Source: an uncultured Bacteroidota bacterium
GTDB taxonomy: Bacteria; Bacteroidota; Bacteroidia; Bacteroidales; UBA12077
Reading direction: 5' to 3'
DNA length: 64,000 bases
NCBI GenBank assembly: GCA_913055635.1
Contig: CAJXLK010000014.1
Span: 27,504-91,503, forward strand
Below, piece after piece: positions 11,321 through 23,200 of this stretch. Numbering within the stretch: the first letter of the stretch is position 1; each line of letters begins with the position of its first letter. Under the pieces are notes generated by a model. It was not told the origin of the DNA, did no database searches, and saw only the letters and a list, made by a program, of their open reading frames with translations. Made by a program: the position numbers and the translations under genes.

Positions 11321-13876
11321 ATGAAGCAATTGATCTGTGCGGGGATCGTCTTATTTTCAATTTTAATTTTTTCATCCGACCTTCAGGGGCAGACTTACTC
11401 CGTGACATTCAGGGTGGACATGAGCCAGGAGACGGTCTCGTCCAATGGAGTGCATATAGCCGGCAATTTTCAGTCTCAGGCGGGCCTCGGCAGCGATTGG
11501 GACCCTGCCTCCACCGGGCTTGCGGATCCCGACGGCGACCAGATATATCAGGTAACGGTTGATGCCATTCCCCAGGGAGTTTATCAATATAAGTTTGTCA
11601 ATGGCAATGAATGGTCGGGGGGAGAGAATCCACCTGAGGGGTGTACGGTAGGCGATTATAATAACCGGCAGGTGGCGGTCTACCAGGATAAGCAGCTTCC
11701 CGCCGTGGTCTTTGACTCGTGCAATGCACAGATCCGTTTTGCGGTCAATATGAGTCAGCAGGAAGTTTCTGATCAGGGGGTGCATGTGATGGGTGATTTT
11801 CAGAAAGCAGCGGGATATAACCAGAACTGGGATCCGGCTTCTTTGCAGATGCAGGACATCAATGAGGATGGCACCTACGAACTCCAACTATCTGTCAGAC
11901 CGGGCGATTATCAATATATTTACGTTAACGGCACTACACAGGAGGATGCAGAGGTTCCGCCTCAGGAATGCTCCGTGGAGGGGCCCAACAACGCTCGTGT
12001 GCGCCCCATCACCGCGGATCAAAGCAACCAGGAACCGCCGGTTTACTGCTTCAATACCTGCCAGGTTTGTGATCCAGCCATTTCAGAGGATTATTCAACA
12101 TACTGGTGGAATGAGGCGGTCTTTTATGAGATCTTCGTCCGCAGCTTTAACGACAGCGATGGGGATGGCATAGGCGACTTCCAGGGCATCATTGAAAAGC
12201 TTGATTATCTCAATGATGGCGATTCAACCACCCACTCCGACCTGGGTATAGATGGCATATGGCTGATGCCGATGATGGCTTCTCCAAGCTACCACGGGTA
12301 TGATGTCACCAACTACTATGCCACCAACCCGGATTATGGAAGTATGACGGATTTTGAACGTTTCCTTCAGGAAGCCCATAAAAGGGGCATCAAGGTGATC
12401 ATCGATTTTGTGATGAATCATACTTCAGATCAGCATCCCTGGTTCACCCAATCGGCCCGAGGAGAAAACGGTTACCGGCCCTGGTATACCTGGCTCGATG
12501 ATGATCCGGGAAGCGGCAAATGGCATTACCGCAACGGTGCCTGGTATTTTGGATGGTTCTGGAGCGGGATGCCCGATTTGAACTATCGCCATACACCGGT
12601 AAAGGATAAGATGTTTGATGTCGCCAACTTTTGGCTCGATAAAGGGGTGGACGGTTTTCGCCTGGATGCCATCAGTTTGCTGGTAGAGGACAGTTTGGGA
12701 AATTCCCAGACCCAGCAGACCCTGAGCGTGTTGGAGGATTTTCATCAGGTTTACAAATCGGTCAATCCACAGGCTTTCACGGTGGGAGAGGTTTGGTCGG
12801 CCACCCCTGAGATCATTCCATATGTCCGGGGTCAGCGCCTGGATGCCTGTTTTGAGTTTGGCCTGGCCAGTGCCATTGTCAATGGGGTTCAGAACCGCCA
12901 GCCTTCCGCCATTGAAAACAAGATGGAGCGGATTGTTGGGGAATATCCCCGCCTGCAGTACAGCCCTTTCCTGAGCAACCACGATCAGGACCGGGTCTTT
13001 AGCCAATTGGAGCGCCAACCGGCTTTGATGAAGCAGGCCGCCTCCGTCTACCTTACCCTGCCCGGGGTGCCTTTTATCTATTACGGGGAGGAGGTGGGCA
13101 TGACCGGTACCGGCGACCACATCAATATACGCAGGCCCATGCAATGGACCGGCGATACTTATGCAGGCTTTAGCAGTGCCGATCCCTGGAATGGAGTGGG
13201 AGACAATTATACCACCCACAACGTTCAAAACATGCAGGAGGATTCGGCTTCCCTGCTGAACCATTATAAAAGGCTGATTGACATCCGCCAGAATCATACC
13301 CCTTTGCAAAAAGGTTATTATCTGGATGTAAGCTCCGCCAGCAATCAAATGCTGAGCTTTGCCCGAATATATAAGGGGAAGGCCGTGATGATGCTCTCCA
13401 ATTTTGCCCCCGATTCAGCCACCGCCAACCTCTCCCTGGAATATTCATCCCTGCCCCCGGGAACCTATTACCTGAAGGATCTCCTTAGGAACCATTCCAT
13501 GGGCACCCTTACCATCAATGAGAAAGGGGGTTTTGACACCTGGAACCTGACCCAACCCCTCGCCCCAAGCGAAAGCTGCATTCTGCTTATTTCAGCATCA
13601 ACGCCCGATGACATTCAACCGGCTCCAAGTGCCAGCGAGCTGCAGGTGGAAGCTTATCCCAACCCCGCCGGCCCGCAGGTGCAAATCCGCCTGAAAAAGG
13701 ACTTGCCCGGCAGCAAAAGCATTCAGGTCTTCAACCTGATGGGCAAAGCCATTTACCACAACAGGTTCAGGGGCAAACAAACCCATGTTGCCACTGGCAG
13801 CTGGCCCTCAGGTGTCTATCTGGTCCGTATCACCCAGGGCACCCGCACCGGCTACCTCCGCCTTGTGGTGAAGTAG
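11321..13876 (+). CDS. secreted GH13 alpha-amylase with T9SS sorting domain
   Basis: An 851-residue exported glycoside hydrolase acting on alpha-glucans. The order is: signal peptide (to about residue 24), two similar beta-sandwich modules (about 25-120 and 136-230, each opening with F-R/A-V-D/N-M-S-Q and ending with a Y-x-Y-x-x-V-N-G turn) that look like starch-binding or early-set domains, and a GH13 barrel (about 260-690). The four conserved regions are DFVMNHTS, DGFRLDAI, VGEVW and FLSNHDQDR, which place the nucleophile at Asp449, the acid/base at Glu490 and the third acid at Asp555. A C-terminal domain (from about 775, YPNPAGPQ to the end) is a type A T9SS sorting signal, so the enzyme is exported to the surface or medium. 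Amylase, neopullulanase and glucosidase specificities cannot be separated here. Confidence 0.92.
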   Translation: MKQLICAGIVLFSILIFSSDLQGQTYSVTFRVDMSQETVSSNGVHIAGNFQSQAGLGSDWDPASTGLADPDGDQIYQVTVDAIPQGVYQYKFVNGNEWSGGENPPEGCTVGDYNNRQVAVYQDKQLPAVVFDSCNAQIRFAVNMSQQEVSDQGVHVMGDFQKAAGYNQNWDPASLQMQDINEDGTYELQLSVRPGDYQYIYVNGTTQEDAEVPPQECSVEGPNNARVRPITADQSNQEPPVYCFNTCQVCDPAISEDYSTYWWNEAVFYEIFVRSFNDSDGDGIGDFQGIIEKLDYLNDGDSTTHSDLGIDGIWLMPMMASPSYHGYDVTNYYATNPDYGSMTDFERFLQEAHKRGIKVIIDFVMNHTSDQHPWFTQSARGENGYRPWYTWLDDDPGSGKWHYRNGAWYFGWFWSGMPDLNYRHTPVKDKMFDVANFWLDKGVDGFRLDAISLLVEDSLGNSQTQQTLSVLEDFHQVYKSVNPQAFTVGEVWSATPEIIPYVRGQRLDACFEFGLASAIVNGVQNRQPSAIENKMERIVGEYPRLQYSPFLSNHDQDRVFSQLERQPALMKQAASVYLTLPGVPFIYYGEEVGMTGTGDHINIRRPMQWTGDTYAGFSSADPWNGVGDNYTTHNVQNMQEDSASLLNHYKRLIDIRQNHTPLQKGYYLDVSSASNQMLSFARIYKGKAVMMLSNFAPDSATANLSLEYSSLPPGTYYLKDLLRNHSMGTLTINEKGGFDTWNLTQPLAPSESCILLISASTPDDIQPAPSASELQVEAYPNPAGPQVQIRLKKDLPGSKSIQVFNLMGKAIYHNRFRGKQTHVATGSWPSGVYLVRITQGTRTGYLRLVVK

Positions 13877-14043
13877 GGCAAAAAATGAGAATTCAATAAA
13901 TATCGGGTAGTAATCCATCCGATCGAAACACCATTTTGACTCATCAAGCGTTCGGTTCGCATGTAATTTCCCCCAAAAAGGTCGTATCTGGAGCCTCTCC
14001 ATGATTCGTTCATTTGATCTGTCCTGACCAGTAAGGTTTTCTA

Positions 14044-14117
14044 TTATTCACTCATTTACGCCTTTAGTCATTCTAAGATTTAGCCATTCCAACAATTACT
14101 CATTCAATCATTTCTTT
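14044..14117 (-). repeat. array of AAATG-type words after a stop codon
   Basis: Read on the minus strand, directly after the stop of the permease gene, are repeated 7-8-nt words ending in AATG (AAATGATTGAATGAG, GGAATGGCTAAAT, GAATGACTAAAGG, AAATGAGTGAATAA). The same kind of array follows the TolC genes at 46.3 kb. It is degenerate, with no long exact unit. Confidence 0.6.
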
Positions 14118-14125
14118 TCCTGTTT

Positions 14126-16501
14126 TTATTCGTCCCTCAGCGAATCGGCCGGGTTGGTATGGGCTGTTTTGAGGATTTGCAGGCTAATGGTGATCAAAAC
14201 CACTGCCAGGGCACCCGCCAGGGTTGAGAGGATGATCATTGGGTCGGTCTCGGGCTTATGGGCGGCCGGATCGGTATAGGTCATCAACTGGTCGGTAACC
14301 ACCGCCAGAATAGCAGCGATTAAAAAGTATTTGAGATAGTTCCCCACCATGGTGGCATATATCCTGGGGGATGAAGCCCCCATCACCTTGCGGATGCCGA
14401 TTTCTTTAACCCGCTTGCGGGCAGAAAAGGCCACCAGCGCAAACAGCCCTACCACGGCAATGGCAATGGCGATCACTGAAAAAAAGGCGAACGTGTCTGA
14501 CAAACTTCTGTAAATATCCGTAGCCCGGTTATTGCGGATGGCATCATTCATTGTGTTGAGATTGATGATGGTACCCGGGAAATACCCTTTGAGCTTATCC
14601 TTGCTTTCCTGGAGGGTGGTGAGCAGATTTCCCGGTTGGCTGCGGATGGAGATCAGCTTATAAGCTTTCAGGTTTTCATTATGGAGCAGGAGGATTTGCG
14701 GCATGATCTCAACAAAAGGCGTCATTTTGTGGTAGTTACGAACCACCCCGATCACCCTGTATTTGCCATCCTGAAAGGTTTTGCCAATGGGATTCTCCCA
14801 TCCGATGGCTTGAGCAGCTTTTTCATTGATCAGGCATGCGCTGCTGTCAGAGGCCAGTTGCCGCGAAAAATTCCGCCCCTGAACGATTTTTATGCCGTAG
14901 GTATCGGTGAAATGGTAACCCACATGATTCTTGCTGAACATCAGTTGCTGATCGCCGGTACTGCCCTCCCAGTTCATAAAATCACCTTCATTGCCGTGAA
15001 AGGGAGCATGATAGGAGATGCTGGCATTTTCCACCCCCCGGATCTTTAACAATTCATTGCGCAGGGTGGACCAGTCATTGACCAGCACCTTTTCACTTTT
15101 GTCGATCGGGCCCAATACCAGGCGCTCTTTATCAAAGCCCATTTCTTTGTTGATGAAGAACTGAACCTCTTGATTCGTACCCAGGGCAAAAAGCACAAAA
15201 GCGATGGAGATGAACAACTGAAAGGTGGTGAGGATGGTGCTCAGGCGCTGGCGGGCAGGTTTTTTGTCCGTATGTCGCCTGCCGGAAAGGGCTTCGGTGG
15301 GGGAGTACCGGGAATATTTAATGGCCGGTTGTAATCCTGCAAGAATCCCCATTAAAAGAGAAACCCCGATAAGAAGGAGTATAAAAGGCCATTGCTCGAT
15401 GTAGTTCAGGCCAATCTCCCTGCCAACAATCCGGTTGAACACCGGCATCACCAACTCAACCACTGTGAAAGCCAGTACCAGCGATATGGTGGTAAGTATG
15501 AGCGATTCTCCCAACAATTCGCGGATGATCCGCCCGCGATCTCCTCCCACCACCTTTTTGACCCCCAGCTCCTTGTTTCTCGTTGACATATAGGCGGTGG
15601 TCAGGTTGGTGAAGTTGATCCCGCCCAGGAAAAGAATCAACAGGGCAGAAAAAGAAAAAAGATATAGAATCACCAGGGTCCCACCCTGCAGGGTAGGCTT
15701 TAAATGCAGCATAGCCAGGTTGTTCAGTTGTAGGGTTGATTTTGTTTTGTCCTGGTACTGGTTCAGAAAACCGCTGATTTTACGGGTGAAGCTCGCCACA
15801 TCTGCGTCTTCTCGTAAAAGGACATACACCCGCGATGAATAGATGCCCCAGTCATTGACCAAATCCCAATCATTATTGGCCTTATAACTGCTGATGGAAA
15901 TGAAATAGGTGGCCTCCAGGTGAAAATTGTCGGGGGGATCCTCAATAACCCCCGTTACGCGGTAATTATGTTTGTTGTTGGCGATCAGGGTATGACCCAC
16001 CGGGTTTTCATCGGGGAAGTATTTTTCGGCCAGGGACTGGGTCAATACAACAGTGTTGGGTTCTGACAGGGCCTGGTTGGGATGGCCGGCAATGAAATGG
16101 AAGGTGAACACATCAAACGCCCGGTTGCTGGTATAGTATCCGTTGGCTTCATGGATGGGGTCCTTGTCCGGAGAAGCCGCCAGGTATTCACCCCATGTTT
16201 CGCGAAAACATACATGGTTTTCCACCTCGGAGTAGTTTTCTTCCAGGGCTTTACCTACCGGCCAGGGGGTTTGGGTGAAATATTGCAGCCGGCTTTCATT
16301 GGATGCATGCACCTGTGGTTCAATGCGGAAAATGCGCTCATGTTTAAGGTTGAACTTGTCCCATGACCGCTCATAATTGACATACAAAGAGATCAAAATG
16401 AAGGTGGCCAGCGCTGTGGTTAGTCCGAAAATATTGAATACAAAATAACTCTTGTTTTTATTGAAGTTCCGGAAGATGAGCTTTACAAATGGAGTTTTCA
16501 T
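14126..16501 (-). CDS. MacB/FtsX-type ABC transporter permease
   Basis: A 791-residue inner-membrane protein of the duplicated MacB_PCD/FtsX architecture. A first transmembrane helix follows the N-terminal KLIFRNFNKNKSYFVFNIFG; a large periplasmic domain follows; then come three helices around residue 290-410, a fourth helix and second periplasmic domain, and a last set of three helices. FSARKRVKEIGIRKVMGAS near the end and STRNKELGVKKVVGGDRGRI in the middle are the two conserved FtsX coupling motifs. Such proteins work with a separate LolD/MacB-like ATPase, and none lies next to this gene. I placed the start at the ATG at 16501; a TTG nine codons upstream is possible. Substrate is unknown: antimicrobial efflux or lipoprotein transport are options. 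Confidence 0.88.
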   Translation of the reverse strand: MKTPFVKLIFRNFNKNKSYFVFNIFGLTTALATFILISLYVNYERSWDKFNLKHERIFRIEPQVHASNESRLQYFTQTPWPVGKALEENYSEVENHVCFRETWGEYLAASPDKDPIHEANGYYTSNRAFDVFTFHFIAGHPNQALSEPNTVVLTQSLAEKYFPDENPVGHTLIANNKHNYRVTGVIEDPPDNFHLEATYFISISSYKANNDWDLVNDWGIYSSRVYVLLREDADVASFTRKISGFLNQYQDKTKSTLQLNNLAMLHLKPTLQGGTLVILYLFSFSALLILFLGGINFTNLTTAYMSTRNKELGVKKVVGGDRGRIIRELLGESLILTTISLVLAFTVVELVMPVFNRIVGREIGLNYIEQWPFILLLIGVSLLMGILAGLQPAIKYSRYSPTEALSGRRHTDKKPARQRLSTILTTFQLFISIAFVLFALGTNQEVQFFINKEMGFDKERLVLGPIDKSEKVLVNDWSTLRNELLKIRGVENASISYHAPFHGNEGDFMNWEGSTGDQQLMFSKNHVGYHFTDTYGIKIVQGRNFSRQLASDSSACLINEKAAQAIGWENPIGKTFQDGKYRVIGVVRNYHKMTPFVEIMPQILLLHNENLKAYKLISIRSQPGNLLTTLQESKDKLKGYFPGTIINLNTMNDAIRNNRATDIYRSLSDTFAFFSVIAIAIAVVGLFALVAFSARKRVKEIGIRKVMGASSPRIYATMVGNYLKYFLIAAILAVVTDQLMTYTDPAAHKPETDPMIILSTLAGALAVVLITISLQILKTAHTNPADSLRDE

Positions 16502-17198
16502 GCTTAGTAATTTTTGACTATATTCCAAAAGAGGTTGACTATTATGCTTGTATGCAGGGTATCAATGAACAATGAATAATGAACCATTTTTTCTCACCGC
16601 CGTGGGAAAAAATTGCTCAATTTCATGATTTTACCATGGGTTCATTTTTAACGTAGGATGTAATTGTAAATCAGAAAACTGCCCCTCCCCATTTGGTACT
16701 GGCAACATCTATTACTCCTGCGACCTCTCTGCCACAGGTAACTGAATTGAACCTGGAAATTCATAAGGAGATAACTTAGTTAATAGTTTGTAACTCAATA
16801 TGGTCTGAATCTTAAAACAGACATTATGTGGTCAATCATTATGGAACCCGCATGTATATCCATGTCCTTGTTGTGTAAGTTCTTGGATGCAGGTTTCATT
16901 TGGATCAAGACTTATTATCGGTTTTAAATCGGCCTGATATTAACCATCATCCTTTGTTAGCGACGTTCTCGCCATGGGCCTGGCATAGCCCCGCCTAATT
17001 GACCCCGTTGAGCGAAGTCTGCAGAGAAGCTTAGTCCGCTTTGCGGGGTAAGTTTGTTCTTTCGGACCCGATTGATGAAACCCGTTTATTGATTCACCTT
17101 CTTGGTAGGATCATAAATGCATTCGGGTTTGATTTGGCCGGCCCCGAATATCAACCAATAGGGGAGTGAACATTTAGAAGCGGCGATTTTACAGAAGA
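16502..17198. other. intergenic with decayed repeat and GC palindrome remnants
   Basis: No gene is supported in this 700-bp stretch. It contains one fairly complete and one diverged unit of the dispersed repeat (annotated separately) and, at about 16989-17048, CCCCGC and GCGGGG arms enclosing GAGCGAAGTCTG, reminiscent of the other palindromes. The rest shows no recognisable signal. Confidence 0.5.
16757..16985 (-). repeat. diverged copies of the dispersed structured repeat
   Basis: On the minus strand the sequence reads AATGAAACCTGCATCC, then ACACAACAAGGACATG, then CATGCGGGTTCCAT, matching the 38.9-kb copy; the middle then diverges but TACAAACTATTAACTAA returns near 16785. AACCTGCAT and ATGCGGGTT can pair over nine positions with one G-T wobble. 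A second unit (about 16889-16985) resembles the 26.7-kb copy more than the others. Confidence 0.65.
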
Positions 17199-17239
17199 TA
17201 AAAAACAACCCCGCCATGTCTGTTAAAACATGCGGGGTT
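17199..17239 (-). terminator. intrinsic terminator of the giant LRR gene
   Basis: On the minus strand, 26 bp after the stop of the 2419-residue gene, AACCCCGCATGT pairs with ACATGGCGGGGTT (one bulged base) and is followed by TGTTTTTTA. Stem and T-run are both strong. Confidence 0.8.
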
Positions 17240-17264
17240 GCATAAACGGTGATCTCGTTGGTCA

Positions 17265-20200
17265 TTAATTTACAATGATCCTGAAAGTAGCCGAGCGTTT
17301 TCCCTCAATGTAGCGGAGCAGGTAAATCCCTTTGGCTTCATCGGAAAGATCGATTCTGAGGGGGACTTGCCGGATTTTCTGTTGTTTGATGGTTTTCCCG
17401 GAGATCCGGGTCAGGATGATGCGCGCCCCTTCCTGGGCACCTTCCAGAGTGATCTTTCCGGATGTGGGATTGGGATAAACCTCGATTTGTTCTTTTAAAC
17501 CAGGATTGCTGAGGGTGGTGGCCTCTTCAACAGTAATGGTGAATTCCTGCTTATTCGGCGCATCCATGATGCTGTCGGTGACGGTAAGGATCACCTTGTG
17601 ATCACCTGTCTGATCAGCATTTGGTGTGCCATGAAGACTTGCCGAACTATCGCCTTTGGCTTCAAGAGTTAACCAGGAGGGTTTTTGTTCTGCGCCGAAT
17701 GCCAGGGAATCTCCGTCCATATCGAAGGCGGTAACGTGGTATACATAGGCCGAGTCCTCTTTTGCCGAGGTAACCGGCTGGGAAGTGAAGCGTGGTTTGT
17801 CGTTGGTATTGATCACTTCCAGAGAGAAAGCCTGTTCGACGGGGTTTTCAATGTTGCCGTCATCCAGGCTGATGGCCACCTGCTGGGTTCCGACGTGATC
17901 GTTGGTGGGTGTACCCGAAAGGCTAGCCGTACCGTCGCCGTTGTCGTTCAATGTAAGCCAGGCCGGTTTTTCCACCACGCCGAAAGACAGGGGATCGCCG
18001 TCGGGATCGGTGGCTTTGATGGTATACTTGTAGGCCGAGTCCTCTTTTGTCGAGGTAACTGGCTGGGAAGTGAATTGAGGCTTATCATTTACGTTGGCCA
18101 CCTCAATGGTGTCGCGGATAGCGATGGGTTCGGTCATGTAGGCGTCACTCATGGTAATATGAATGGGATTTTTACCTGTATGGGCATTTTTGGGGGTTCC
18201 TGTAAGCTCAAGGGTGGAATCATGAGCCGTCAGATTGAGCCATTCAGGGATTTCAACCCCGTTGAATGAGATCGCATCCCCGTCCTTATCCCTTGCTTTG
18301 AAGCGAGAGGCATAAGATTCGTCCTCAGTGGCTTCATTGGTGCAGGTTTCAACCAGGGTGGGCCGGTCGTTGGTGTTACTAACTTCCAGGCTAAAGCTTT
18401 GACTGGTCGAAGCCTGGTTGGTATCCTGAACCGACAGGCTCACCTGATGCATGCCTACGTGGGTATTCTTGGGCGTACCGCTTAACAGGGCTTTGCCCTT
18501 ATCCTGGTCATTCAGGCTGAGCCATTTGGGCATTGATTGGGCGGTGAATGTTAACGGATCGCCATCTGCATCATAAGCCTCCACGTTGTATTCATACTTT
18601 TTATCTTCAGTGGCCTGGCGAACCGGTGCAGAGGTAAAGGCAGGGGTGCTGTTCTGTTCGCCTGACAAGACTTTCAGGGTGAACAGTTGTTTAACCGGCT
18701 GCGAAACAATGCTGTCGGTGATGGTGATGCCGACAAGCACCTCACCACTAGAGGGCGGGGTACCACTTAACAGGGCGGTGCTGTCCTGATTGTCGGTTAA
18801 GCTTAGCCAGTCGGGCAGGGAAGTATAATCGTAATAGATGGAATCGCCGTCGCGATCAATGGCTTCAAGCTCATAGGTGTAGGATTGGTTGACCTTGGCC
18901 TGTTTCTTGGGCAGGGAGATGAATTCGGGCTTATCATTGGTGTTCATTACATTTAGGGTAAAGGATTGCTGAACCGGTTGGTCTAGATGCCCGTCGCCTA
19001 CTTCAATTTTAACTTGATGATCCCCTATTTCCTTTGCTTCAGGCTTGCCTTTCAACACCGCACTTACTGAATCGCGGGCTTCCAGGCTAAGCCATGAAGG
19101 CAGGCTTTTGCCAGAGAAGGTAAGGCCATCCCGGTCCGCATCCTTCGCGGTGACCGTATAAGAATACAAGGAATCCTCGAATGCTTCCCGGTTGGGCTCA
19201 GAGGTAATAACCGGGGCATCATTGGTATTCTGGACTGTCAGATCAAAAGTCTGTTTAATCGGTTGTTCGATGTGATGATCCGTCAGCTTGAGGCTTACCC
19301 GGTGAGTGCCCACCTGTTCATTGTCAGGTTTGCCCGTCAGCAACGGCTGGTCGTTGGGGTATTCGAGGTTGAGCCATCCCGGCTTGGTGCCGGTAGTTAA
19401 GGAAAGTTGTTGATCATCAACATCTTTGGTCTCAATGGCATATTGATACAGGGAATCTTCCTCAGCCCGGATTACCGGCTCGCTGATAAAGGCCGGGGCA
19501 TCATTGGTGTTTTGAACCCTAAGGGTGAAATCCCGCCGGGCCACACTGTCATTGTACCGGTCTGTAGCAGTGATTTCAACCGGATGAGTCCCGACATCTT
19601 TATTTTTAGGCTTTCCTTTTAATATGGCCTTGCTGCTGTCTATCACTGTAAATTTCAGCCATTCCGGCAGGCTTTTCGCCTCAAATTGAATGCTGTCCTG
19701 TTCGATGTCATAACCTTCCATCAAGTAAATATAGGAGCTGTCTTCCCGGACCATGGTATTAGGCAAATGGGTAAATTCGGGCAATGCATTGACATCGGCC
19801 GGTAATACGGTAATGACAAAGGATTGATCAACAGGTTCTTTGACCACCCCGTCGCTCACTCCGATGGTCACCTGATGGTCGCCCAGGTCGCTGGACTGCG
19901 GATTACCCGTCAGATCGGCTGTACCGTCGCCATTATCCTGCAGCGATAGCCAATCAGGCATATCGACGGGCGAATAGTTCAAATGATCCTGATCCGAATC
20001 CACGGCTTTGATCCGGTATTGATACCCATAGCCGTCCTTGCTGCTGCTTTCCTTGGCCTGGTTGATCGGATCGGAGGTATATTGAGGCGGGTTGTTGACA
20101 TTCTCCACCTCAATGGTAAAGTCTTGTTCTACCGGTTGTTCAATGATGTTGTCGGTGATCTTCAGGTTGATCACATGCGAGCCGACATCTTCATCCTTAG

Positions 20201-23200
20201 GCGTTCCGGAAAGGGTAGCCGAACCGTTTGCTGTTACCTCCATGCTCAGCCAATCGGGCAAACCGCCTGTTTGGAAAAAGAGTGAGTCGGCATCCGGGTC
20301 GCGGGTCGATACCATATAGGTGTAACTGCTGTCTTCTTTGGCATGAGTGGGGGGTTGAGAAGTAAATGCCGGGGCATCGTTGCGGTCTTCTATGGCGATC
20401 TGAAAAGCTTTTGCCGATGAAGCACCCCCCTGATCCGTGGCTTCAATATAGATATGGCAGGTGTTGTGATTTTCATAATTGAAAGTATGATTGGCGAAAA
20501 GGGAATCCTCGCGAATGGTAAACTTGTCATTGTCGGCATCATTCGTCCCGTCCCCCTGGATCAGTTGATACTGATGGGGATCGTTGGCATTTTCATCCTC
20601 TGAATTCAGCAACCCTACCAGGGTATCAGCCGGACTGTTCTCGGCCAGGGTGGTATCGCTGAGGGCCAGGTTGAAAGGCGCACTGTTGATGTTTACCTCC
20701 AGGGGTTCACTGGTCAGGGTCAGATTGGGATAACTGGAATGGAAAGCAATGCCAGTATAGGCTCCTGTATCATCCGTGGAAAAGTTAGGTATGCTCATCT
20801 TGGCCGTCGAATCAATCACCTGACCCTCTTTTTTCCAAAGATAACCCGTTGCATTGAGGTTGTTTTGCGTGAGCGCATGGAGATCTGTTCTCAGGGTGTC
20901 TCCCTGATTAACCAGCAGGGTATCCTGATTCAGCCGGAAGCTGTCCTGTGGCGAATAGTAATAGTTAGAAAGGCTGTCGGGGTTAAAAGACAGGGTCTTA
21001 AGCTCATCAAAGGTGAGTTGATTGTAGTTGACCATTAAAGTGACCAGATTGGAGAGATCTCCCAGGTTGGATGCCTCTGAAAGCTGATTCCTGTCAAGAT
21101 ACAGCCGTTGCAGTACTTCAATTGAATCCAGGGTGGCCGGTATTTTTCCTTCTAATTGATTGTCGGCCAAACTCAGCAATTTTAGTCGGGGCAGCTCGTC
21201 AAAGCGATCGGGGATGGTGCCTTCCAGGTTGTTGTCCCAATAGGCCAGCCATTCAAGACTATCCAGCTCGAAGGTGGCTTCAGGCAGCGGCCCGGTGAGG
21301 TTGTTGTGGGAAAAATTTAGTTTTCGAACCCTTGCTCCATTGGCTTCTACACCTACCCAATTGTTGACATCCTTGCTGGATAGCCAGTTGTCATTATTGA
21401 CCCAGTTCTTGCCGTCGGTTTTCTTATAAATCGATTTGAGGGCCTGGTAATCTTTTTCAATGACTCCTTGCTTGATGTTCTTGCCAATTGGCCTGGTTTG
21501 TAATTCCAGGTTCGGGTATTCGCGATGGGTAATCTTACAGTAATAGGTGCTGGTGTCGGTGGCCGGATAGATGATGGTGCTGTCCTTTCCTTCCACAGGC
21601 GTAAAATTTTTATGCCACTGGTAGGATGAACCGGCGGCATCTTCGGTGGTGGAAAGCCTGAGCGAATCATCTGTTTCTTCTATATTTACCGGTATATTTT
21701 TCTGGTTACCATACTCAAAACTGGAAATGTCTGTAGGTTTGATTCCGCTGGATTTCAAATCTTTGAAGGTAAGTGCATTGCCCACTACCCAGAACCTTTC
21801 TAAGGGCAGATTGGTTAAATTGGGTAAGGTATCAATGTTATTTTTGTTGAGAATGAAATCCTTGCAATTTGTTAATTGATTAAATGAAGCTGGAATACCT
21901 CCCTTTATATTGTTGTCGGAAATGAAGAACTTTTTCAGATTTTGAAGTTTGCTATACTCATCGGGTAAATTACCGGAAAGTTTGTTGCGGGAGAGATTTA
22001 ATGTGGTCAGGTTTTGTAATTGGCCCAATTTACTGGGAAGGGTATCGGAGAGTTGGTTATCTTTCAAAGATAAAGTATTTAAATGATCTAAATCCCCTAA
22101 GGTTTTGGGGATTGATCCTTCTAATTGGTTAATAGCCAGGATAAAATGTTTTAGATGGTTAAGATTGCCCAACTCACTGGGAATTTCACCTGAAAGTTTA
22201 TTTGCTCCGATATTCAGGTGTTCAAGATATTCCAAATTACCAATCCCCGCAGGTATGGTATCGGTAAGGGCATTGCCCCAGAGGACAAAATCCTTAAGAT
22301 TTTGAAGGTGTTTCACTGTAGAGGGGATATTTCCTGAGAGCTCATTGTTGGCTAGGTAAAGGCTTTCAAGATTTTTCAGGTTTCCAATTTCTCGGGGAAT
22401 CTCTCCGGAAATCTTGTTTCCCCCAAGATTGATGTATCTGAGATTGTCCAACTTTCCGATTTTAGGTGAAATCTTGCCCTCAAACTGGTTTCTTTCAAGA
22501 GAAATCTGGTTTAATTCACTCAAATTATATATTTCTTCTGGTATTTTACCAATTAGTTGATTTCCTGGGAAACCTAAGAGGACTAGCTTTTCCAGATGAC
22601 CTATTTTTTTCGATAATTTTCCTTCTACCTTATTGTCAGCAATCCAGATGGTTTTTAGTTGGGTTAGGTCATAAAATCTTTCGGGCAATGGCCCCACAAG
22701 GTTATTGGCTTGAAGATCTATACGGGTAACCCGGTGTTTTTCTACACTCCGGATACCATACCATTCACTAACAGGGGCTTGAGTTTTCCAGTTGGTATTG
22801 TTGCTCCATTTGTCCCCATTGGTCGAATCATAAAGGGCCACCAGCGCCTGGTAGTCTTTTTTGGCAACTCCGTTGACCAACGTGCCCGTAAATATGGCAT
22901 TGGTTTGAAGGGTCAGATTAGGGTAATCCGATTGGGTTATATGGCAGTAATAATTGGCCGGCTCTGCGGAGCTCACTACAATGGAATCTTCCTGTCCGGA
23001 TTGAAGCAGCGAATCGTTGCGGAACCATTTGTATTGCAGGTTGCTACCTTCGGCCGTAACCTCCAGCACCATCTTACTATTGACGGTACTGCTGTCAGGT
23101 TGTGGCAGCCTTCTTTGGGGGGCATATTGATATTGAAGTTGCGACCAGTCCAGGTTTGAATTTTGTAAGTCTTTGAATGACAAATGGTTATAATCCATCC

